Positions 16,672-21,426 of a stretch of 21,426 nucleotides of DNA are shown in pieces. The stretch's first letter is position 1, and each line of letters opens with the position of its first letter. The notes below the pieces were generated by a model. It ran no database searches. It worked only from the letters and a program-made list of their open reading frames with translations, and had not been told where the DNA came from. The stretch covers positions 1 through 21,426 of the forward strand of contig JBIOYB010000493.1 of assembly GCA_044869915.1 (NCBI GenBank), read 5' to 3'. The DNA comes from Allorhizocola sp044869915. Lineage in GTDB: Bacteria; Actinomycetota; Actinomycetes; Mycobacteriales; Micromonosporaceae. A program made the position numbers and the translations under genes.

Positions 16672-18104
16672 TGCGGCAGCCCCTGCTGGGTGAAGATCTG
16701 CACCATCTTCGCGTGGGCGGCCTGCACGGCCCGCGCGGGCGCCGTTGCCTGGATGACCTGCTGCATCATGTCGCTGAGGACGTAGGCCCCGACGGCGGCC
16801 TGCTGGCCCGCGCTGGCCTTCTGCGGGAAGTCCAGGCCGTTCTTCGTGGACAGCGGCAGCGACTGTTGGGTGATCTTGCGCATGATGGGGAACGCCGGGT
16901 CGCCGCCGGTGAAGAACGGGTCGGCGTCCCACACCTTCTCCCAGGCGGGCAGTGCCAGCCCGGGCGCCTCCTTCGCCACCCCGAGCAACGCGGGCGCACT
17001 GACCAGGTACTGCGCCAGGAGCTTGGCGAGCGCGGCGTTCTTGGCGCCCTTGAACACGACGAAAGCCTGGGACTGGCCGAGCAGCAGGGGCTTGTCGGTT
17101 GCCGGCCCGGTGCAGTCGGCGAAGACGTGGGTGTTGTCGTAGACGGGATTCTTCTTGGTCTTGGAGTCCGCGTACACGCTGAATTGGTTGCGCGTATAGC
17201 CGAGAACCCCGGCGAGCCAGTTTTCGTTGTTGCTGGAGTCGGTCCAGGCGGCCACCCCCGGCGGCAGCATCGGCTTGTACTTGGCGTTGGTGTAGATGTC
17301 GCCCAGGAAGGTCACTGCCTGCACCGTCTCGGGGGAGTCGAACGTGACCTTCCTGCCGTCGTTGGAGGCGATCGACCCGCCATAGGCGTTGATCAGTGCC
17401 TCGATCATGCCGTTGGCGTCACCGGACCGGTTCACGGTCATGCCCCAGCCGAACCGGCGCTTGGCCGGATCGGAGATCGCCAGGCATAGATCCCGCAGCT
17501 CCTCCCAGGTGTAGACGTCCTTGGGGGAGATGCCCTTCTCCTGCATCCAGTCCTTGCGCAGGAACGACCCGATCCCGATGAAGTGGTACGGGACGGCGAA
17601 CCACTTGCCGTCGAAGACGCAGAAGTTTTTGGACTCCGCGGTGGGCTCGCCGTACTTGGCCGTCAGCGTCTTGACGACGTCGGTCACATCCTCCAGGTCG
17701 CCCAGCGCCTGGAACTGCGCGACGAACCGCGAGTCGGTCATGAACGCCAGGTCACGGGCCACGCCACCCTTTACCTCGGCGTCGATCTTGGCCACCACAT
17801 CACCGGCGTCGGCCTGGACCAGACTGTTCTCGATCTTCGTCCCGGTGGCGTCGGCGAACTTCTTGATCGAGCTGTCGAGCGCCGCGTTCGCCGCCTCCGA
17901 GTACAGCTTCTGCGACAGCACCCCCATCGAAGAGCCCTTCAACGACGCCGCGGCGTCGAGCAGCTCCTTCGGAACCTCCGCCGGCGCCTGGGGGGTTGAC
18001 GTCGAGCTGCCCTCGCACGCGGCCAGACCGGCCGCGCCGAGCACCCCCGCCCCCATCCCCAGAAAGCCGCGCCGGGACCACATCGGGTTGTCCTCCATGG
18101 CCAT
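16668..18104 (-). CDS. Tat-exported lipoprotein, ABC sugar-binding protein
   Basis: 478 aa, an extracellular solute-binding protein of the family-1 sugar type that delivers substrate to the fused permease encoded next. Seen: a Tat signal SRRGFLG at 10-16, a short hydrophobic stretch, and a lipobox LAAC with the lipidated Cys at 30. These predict export in folded form and anchoring to the outer face of the membrane. The mature part has the usual domain pattern (KIENSLVQADAGDVVAKIDAEV; RDLAFMTDSRFVAQ; WEELRDLCLAI). AAGGAGG stands 3 nt before the ATG at 18104 and 9 nt before the ATG at 18098; the second is better spaced. Its stop overlaps the TTG start of the permease. The substrate cannot be deduced because no catabolic gene remains beside it. 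Confidence 0.88.
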   Translation of the reverse strand: MAMEDNPMWSRRGFLGMGAGVLGAAGLAACEGSSTSTPQAPAEVPKELLDAAASLKGSSMGVLSQKLYSEAANAALDSSIKKFADATGTKIENSLVQADAGDVVAKIDAEVKGGVARDLAFMTDSRFVAQFQALGDLEDVTDVVKTLTAKYGEPTAESKNFCVFDGKWFAVPYHFIGIGSFLRKDWMQEKGISPKDVYTWEELRDLCLAISDPAKRRFGWGMTVNRSGDANGMIEALINAYGGSIASNDGRKVTFDSPETVQAVTFLGDIYTNAKYKPMLPPGVAAWTDSSNNENWLAGVLGYTRNQFSVYADSKTKKNPVYDNTHVFADCTGPATDKPLLLGQSQAFVVFKGAKNAALAKLLAQYLVSAPALLGVAKEAPGLALPAWEKVWDADPFFTGGDPAFPIMRKITQQSLPLSTKNGLDFPQKASAGQQAAVGAYVLSDMMQQVIQATAPARAVQAAHAKMVQIFTQQGLPH

Positions 18105-18123
18105 TCGCCTCCTTCGTCTCGCC

Positions 18124-18265
18124 TCACCACTGCACGCCGAAGGCGTACTTGGCGAACACCGCGTTCTTCATGCCTTCCAGCTGTGTCTCGATGCCGGCGA
18201 CCGCCCGTGTCGATCAACGCGTTATCCGCGCCTCCAAAACTTTCGAGCGATTCTCCCGATAAATT
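18124..18265 (-). pseudogene. C-terminal gene remnant upstream of the binding-protein gene
   Basis: The last 27 codons before a TGA at 18124 read AVAGIETQLEGMKNAVFAKY and on to FGVQW, clearly protein-like. Just upstream the same quality of sequence continues in another frame (ESFGGADNALIDT), implying a frameshift near 18205-18215. The stop lies 19 nt before the start of the binding-protein gene, so this was probably the previous gene of the same operon, now reduced to its tail. I cannot name the family; an enzyme for the imported sugar is one guess. Confidence 0.4.
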
Positions 18266-18278
18266 TCCGGTGATCCGC

Positions 18279-18308
18279 ACGCTACGGCGACGAAATGAGA
18301 TGGGTCAA
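18279..18308 (-). promoter_or_regulatory. Possible promoter of the sugar transporter operon
   Basis: On the minus strand TTGACC (18308-18303) is followed after 18 nt by TAGCGT (18284-18279). The -35 box is good and the -10 box poor. It would drive the gene remnant, the binding protein and the permease. The call rests on pattern only. Confidence 0.25.
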
Positions 18309-18344
18309 TACTTCGAGCACGGCCACATCGAACTGTTTTAATGG

Positions 18345-18506
18345 ATGGATAGTGCGGAGGCGCTACGGCTTGCCGGTGCGCTCGAATCGGCGTCTGAGCA
18401 CCCGATCGCCCGCGCCATCGCCTCGGCCGGTGAAGGGCCGCTCCCACCGGTGACCGACTTCTCCAATGTGGAGGGTCTGGCGATGGGCGCAGGCGCGCGG
18501 CGGTGA
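18345..18506 (+). pseudogene. P1B-type (copper) ATPase fragment, nucleotide-binding domain
   Basis: Fifty-three codons, AEALRLAGALESASEHPIARAIA then PPVTDFSNVEGLAMG, match the start of the ATP-binding domain of heavy-metal ATPases, including the conserved SEHP motif. The phosphorylation motif that should precede it and the GDGxND hinge that should follow are absent. The reading ends in TGA at 18504-18506. It has the same orientation as the exporter gene downstream and as a second ATPase fragment at 20853-21090. Confidence 0.75.
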
Positions 18507-18683
18507 TGGTCTCGACTTGTCTGGGGCGCTGCGACGACGGCAACAAACACCGTGGTCATCCCGTCGCCGGCCGGAAGGCGCAATGGCGGCACCGTGGTGT
18601 AGTTGGGGCGGATGCTCGGCCCTGAGCTGACCGAGGCCGTGATCGCCTGGGTGGCGGCCCACTGGACGCAGATCACACTAGCG
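18507..18683. other. Unassigned stretch between ATPase fragment and exporter
   Basis: No gene is supported. On the minus strand a segment reading SIRPNYTTVPPLRLPAGDGM and FVAVVAAP looks somewhat protein-like and might be debris of another gene, but it has no credible start or end. Confidence 0.25.
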
Positions 18684-18699
18684 CGAACAGGTTTGTTCG
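18684..18699. promoter_or_regulatory. Inverted repeat, likely TetR operator for the exporter
   Basis: CGAACAGGTTTGTTCG has two perfect 6-bp arms around a 4-bp centre, 45 bp before the exporter ATG. A TGTAAT box at 18708-18713 resembles a -10 element, so the repeat would cover its -35 region. The half site TGTTCGAG recurs at 18725-18732. The TetR gene lies directly after the exporter gene. The repeat is seen; the regulator pairing is inference. Confidence 0.55.
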
Positions 18700-18746
18700 A
18701 GATAGCTTGTAATCCGTACATGACTGTTCGAGTTACGGAGTGGATG

Positions 18747-20141
18747 ATGAATCGACGCTGGTGGGTGCTGGTGCTACTGTGCCTGGCCCAGTTCATGGTG
18801 ATCCTCGACGTGACGGTGGTGAACGTGTCCCTGCCCGTGATCGGCGACGAGCTTGCGCTCAGCCGCGCTGCTGCGACCTGGGTCATCACCGGATACACGC
18901 TGTGTTTCGGCGGCTTGATGCTGCTGGGCGGCAGACTCGCCGACGTATTCGGCCGCCGCCGCACCTTCCTGCTGGGCCTGACCGTCTTCACCGTCGCCTC
19001 GCTCGCCTCCGGGCTGGCCGACAGCGCCACGATGCTCGTAACCGCACGCGCGGCCCAAGGCGTCGGTGCCGCGCTGCTCTCACCGGCCGCGCTTTCGATC
19101 ATCACGACTACCTTCCACGGCAGGGACCGAAACCGCGCCCTGGGCGTGTGGGCGGCCATCGGAGGATCCGGCGCGGCCGTCGGCGTCGTGCTCGGCGGAC
19201 TGCTAACCGCCGGACCTGGCTGGCAATGGGTGTTCTACATCAACATCCCGGTCGGGATCGCGGTCGCTGCGATGCTCCCTGTGCTGCTGCCGTCCAGTGT
19301 GGGCAACGGGGGCAGGGTGGATCTGCCGGGCGCGCTGCTGGTCACCTCGGCCGCCGCAGCGTTCATCTACGGCCTGGTGACCGCCGGAGATGCCGGTTGG
19401 GGTGCGCCGGAAACCCTGGTCCCCCTTGTGTCGGGCATCGTGCTGGCTGCCGGATTCGTTCTGGTGCAACGGCGTGCCGTGCAGCCGTTGGTGCGCCTGT
19501 CGTTGCTGTCGCAACGGCCCATGGTCGCCGGGATCGTCATCATGATCGCCGCCACGGGGATGTTGATCGGCTCGTTCTTCCTGGCCTCTATGTACCTGCA
19601 ACGGGTGCTCGACCTGTCCGCGCTGCGTACCGGCCTGCTGTTCCTGCCGGTGGCCGTGGCGATCACTATCGGGGCGCACCTGGCCTCACGCCTGGTGGCA
19701 CGCTTCGGCGCGCGCATCATCGCCGGATTCGCGTTCGGGCTGGCCACCATCGGCTTGGCGTGGCTGAGCCGCCTGCCCGCGGGCGGCGACGCGCTGACCG
19801 ACCTGCTGCCCGGCTTTGCCCTCGCCGGGCTCGGCTTGGGCGCGGGATTCGTCTCGGCCACGATCACCGCCCTGGCACACGTCGACCATCACGATGCCGG
19901 TGTGGCGTCAGGAACCATCAACACCAGCCACGAACTCGGGGCGTCACTGGGCGCGGCAACGGTTTCCACGATCGCCGGAGCAAGCCTGGCCACCGCCGCC
20001 GGCCTGCCAGTGCCGATCGCCGGATTCGACAACGCCTTCCTTGCCCTGGCCGTCGCGGCGCTCGTGCTCGTTGGGCTTATCGTCTGGCTGGTACCCGGCG
20101 GGCGGCCACCGGTCCACGACGGTCCCGTCTTCGCCCACTGA
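18747..20141 (+). CDS. DHA2-family (EmrB/QacA-type) drug:H+ antiporter
   Basis: 464 aa, a major-facilitator exporter of the 14-helix drug:H+ antiporter group in the cytoplasmic membrane. Seen: the DHA2 motif LDVTVVNVSLP at 20-30; motif A GGRLADVFGRRR at 61-72; a Gly-rich motif C segment GGSGAAVGVVLGG; PGWQWVFYINIPVG, a DHA2 hallmark; and hydrophobic segments throughout. The ATG at 18747 is preferred over the ATG at 18744 because CGGAG lies 6 nt upstream; the frame open to 18603 has no ribosome site. The TetR gene begins 15 nt after its stop on the same strand, so the pair is probably one transcript under its own repressor. Substrates cannot be told from sequence. Confidence 0.92.
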   Translation: MNRRWWVLVLLCLAQFMVILDVTVVNVSLPVIGDELALSRAAATWVITGYTLCFGGLMLLGGRLADVFGRRRTFLLGLTVFTVASLASGLADSATMLVTARAAQGVGAALLSPAALSIITTTFHGRDRNRALGVWAAIGGSGAAVGVVLGGLLTAGPGWQWVFYINIPVGIAVAAMLPVLLPSSVGNGGRVDLPGALLVTSAAAAFIYGLVTAGDAGWGAPETLVPLVSGIVLAAGFVLVQRRAVQPLVRLSLLSQRPMVAGIVIMIAATGMLIGSFFLASMYLQRVLDLSALRTGLLFLPVAVAITIGAHLASRLVARFGARIIAGFAFGLATIGLAWLSRLPAGGDALTDLLPGFALAGLGLGAGFVSATITALAHVDHHDAGVASGTINTSHELGASLGAATVSTIAGASLATAAGLPVPIAGFDNAFLALAVAALVLVGLIVWLVPGGRPPVHDGPVFAH

Positions 20142-20156
20142 TCACGGCCGTACGCT

Positions 20157-20768
20157 ATGTCCATGCCCGCCAAAGGTTCCGCGCCGACCTCCGCCCAGCG
20201 GCCCAAACGCGCGGACGCCGAACGCAGCATCGCCGCGATCCTGGACGCCGCCCTCGGCGAGTTCCTCGTCAACCCGGACGTGTCCATGAGCGACATCGCG
20301 CGGGCGGCCGGGGTCGGGCGGGTCACGCTCTATGGGCACTTTCCGTCGCGTGAGGCGGTGCTCGACGCGGTCTTCGCCCGCACCATCGGCCAGGCCGAGG
20401 CGGTCCTGGCCGCCGAAGACCTCGACAGCCTGCCCGCCGACCGGGCGCTGGCCAACCTGATCCACTCCTCGTGGCGCATCATCGATCAGCACCGTCACCT
20501 GTTGGTCGCGGTGACTCGCCACCTCGGCCCGGAGGTTCTGCACGCCCACCACGAAACCCCGATGCAGCGGGTACGGCAGCTGATCGAACGCGGCCAGGCC
20601 GAAGGCGTCTTCCGCACCGACCTGCCGGCGGAATGGCTCGTCACCGTGTTTTACAGCCTGGCGCACACCGCCGGGCTGGAGACCGACGCCGGACGCCTGC
20701 ACCCGTCCGTCGTTTCCGGCTATCTGCAAACCACCTTGCTGGGGATGCTCAGACCGCCGGCGCGCTGA
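20157..20768 (+). CDS. TetR/AcrR-family transcriptional regulator
   Basis: 203 aa. Seen: an N-terminal TetR DNA-binding domain, with ILDAALGEFLVNPDVSMSDIA and the helix-turn-helix AAGVGRVTLYGHFPSREAVLD (about 50-70), then a helical ligand-binding domain with a TetR_C-like pattern ending GYLQTTLLGML. It lies 15 nt after the exporter gene in the same direction and most likely represses that gene until a substrate binds. There is a second ATG two codons in (MPAKGS); neither has a strong ribosome site, so translation may be coupled to the exporter. The inverted repeat at 18684-18699 is the obvious operator candidate. Confidence 0.92.
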   Translation: MSMPAKGSAPTSAQRPKRADAERSIAAILDAALGEFLVNPDVSMSDIARAAGVGRVTLYGHFPSREAVLDAVFARTIGQAEAVLAAEDLDSLPADRALANLIHSSWRIIDQHRHLLVAVTRHLGPEVLHAHHETPMQRVRQLIERGQAEGVFRTDLPAEWLVTVFYSLAHTAGLETDAGRLHPSVVSGYLQTTLLGMLRPPAR

Positions 20769-20852
20769 ACCGAATTCCCTTACCCGCCGAGGATCAACCT
20801 GGCCACCCGCGCCGGATCGCCGGACGTCCATCTGCACGGGCACACGTTCGCG

Positions 20853-21090
20853 GTCGACGAGACCGGCACGCTGACGTCGGGAAAGCCGGTCGTCACCGAT
20901 GTCGTCGGACCGGATGAACCTGTTCTGGGCGGCCATTTACAACCTGCTGGCGATCCCGGTGGCGGCGGGCGTGTTCTACCCGAGCCTGGGGATCCTGTTG
21001 CGGCCGGAATGGGCGGCCCTGCTGATGAGCGCCTCGACCATCATCGTCACCTTCAACGCGCTGCTGTTGCGGCGTTTGCGCGCTGTGTGA
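20853..21090 (+). pseudogene. P1B-type ATPase relic: phosphorylation site joined to the last membrane helices
   Basis: One frame reads AVDETGTLTSGKPVVTDVV (from 20850), which is the phosphorylation motif DKTGTLT with Lys changed to Glu. At about 20905-20914 the reading passes to another frame, RMNLFWAAIYNLLAIPVAAG and on to FNALLLRRL, which is the C-terminal membrane pair of copper ATPases, ending in TGA at 21088-21090. The ATP-binding domain and the GDGxND hinge, several hundred codons, are missing between them, and the frame is broken. The short frame starting at the ATG at 20899 (63 aa) could at most make a two-helix membrane peptide. It is non-functional as an ATPase. Confidence 0.75.
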
Positions 21091-21095
21091 CGACC

Positions 21096-21140
21096 GGGGA
21101 AGGGCGGCTCATCCTGGTATGACGGCCGCCCCTTAACCCC
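21096..21140 (+). terminator. GC-rich hairpin after the ATPase relic
   Basis: The arms GGGGAAGGGCGGC (21096-21108) and GCCGCCCCTTAACCCC (21125-21140) pair over most of their length around a 16-nt loop, with a small bulge in the outer part. It starts 5 nt after the stop of the ATPase relic, so it is probably the original terminator of the metal ATPase gene. There is no U-run. Confidence 0.5.
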
Positions 21141-21260
21141 GAGGAGGGAAGTGCCCTACGACACCCAGGTCACATCCGTAATCGTGGCCTGTGGTGCAGG
21201 TCCGGGACGTGCGTTGACGTGCCGGCATGCCATCACAGATCTGCGGTTGTCATACGGATT

Positions 21261-21426
21261 TTAGTTGCCGATGGGTAGGTGGCCGAGTTCGTGCCATAGG
21301 TTGCGCAGGTTGGGGTAGGTCTTGTCCGGCAGCTCCCGGATGAGGGTGATGACTTCGGGGCGGGCGTGGCTGCTTGTCGCGTAGGCGAGCAGGGTGTCGC
21401 GGGTGGCGGGGCCGGCGGCGAAGGCG
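21261..21426 (-). CDS. C-terminal end of an uncharacterised protein (runs off the window)
   Basis: Fifty-four codons on the minus strand, ending in TAA at 21261, are continuous to the window edge and have strong coding character: AFAAGPATRDTLLAY, then RPEVITLIRELPDKTYPNLR and NLWHELGHLPIGN. The 'xxLpdktYpnl..lw..l' end weakly recalls DUF2795-like modules; this is only a resemblance. The start lies outside the window. The 170 nt between the ATPase relic and this stop hold the hairpin and no other gene I can support. Confidence 0.6.
   Translation of the reverse strand, partial: AFAAGPATRDTLLAYATSSHARPEVITLIRELPDKTYPNLRNLWHELGHLPIGN

Noticed and set aside
16672..16932. N-terminal extension of the permease frame
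   Set aside because: It overlaps the binding-protein gene in another frame and has an Arg/Gly/Pro composition typical of a shadow; the TTG at 16671 is a better start.
18338..19159. 273-codon minus-strand frame opposite the exporter start
   Set aside because: Mostly antisense to the exporter gene; only a short part (18507-18660) looks faintly protein-like, and it has no start.
18740..20353. 537-codon plus-strand frame across the exporter and TetR genes
   Set aside because: Arg-rich shadow frame; the exporter and TetR frames have full family motifs.

Overview
The window is high-GC DNA with frequent GTG and TTG starts, purine-rich Shine-Dalgarno sites and a Tat-lipoprotein transporter component, all of which fit an actinomycete. 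I cannot place it below that level. It reads as an accessory region: anti-invader genes, transposon debris and broken genes on the left, and a transport and efflux segment on the right. No tRNA, rRNA or CRISPR array was seen.

Left part (1-4.98 kb): two minus-strand genes. One is a 925-aa protein with an N-terminal HNH-type Cys/His cluster joined to a STAND/NACHT-like NTPase. The other is a 572-aa Mrr-like PD-(D/E)xK nuclease. Both look like defence effectors.

Middle (4.98-8.3 kb): an IS256-family element (about 5202-6611) whose transposase is cut by one in-frame TGA inside its C(2)H motif. It is flanked by two gene remnants that do not belong together: a minus-strand C-terminus on the left and a plus-strand acetyltransferase-like C-terminus on the right. 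This suggests an IS-associated deletion. A plus-strand gene of unknown function follows (7084-8298).

Defence-like cluster (8.4-13.4 kb, minus strand): in transcription order, a HEPN-domain protein with an Rx4H motif, a second HEPN/DUF5677-like protein, a 169-aa ORF, and a 677-aa protein with a C4 zinc ribbon and a C-terminal PD-(D/E)xK nuclease. The 169-aa ORF overlaps the 677-aa gene by 103 nt in another frame and may be its detached N-terminal domain. I know of no named system with this composition, so it is the best candidate for something undescribed. Two candidate RNases (HEPN) beside a candidate DNase suggests nucleic-acid-targeting immunity, but that is inference.

Right part (13.6-21.4 kb): an internally deleted IS5-family transposase, a small VOC-fold protein, and a sugar-type ABC importer operon. 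The operon has a Tat-exported lipoprotein binding protein and a single polypeptide fusing MalF-like and MalG-like permeases, with no ATPase gene nearby. Next come a DHA2-type drug exporter and a TetR regulator, with a clean inverted repeat before the exporter. Pieces of a copper-type P1B ATPase lie on both sides of this exporter/regulator pair, as if it had landed in or replaced part of a metal-resistance locus. The window ends inside a minus-strand gene.
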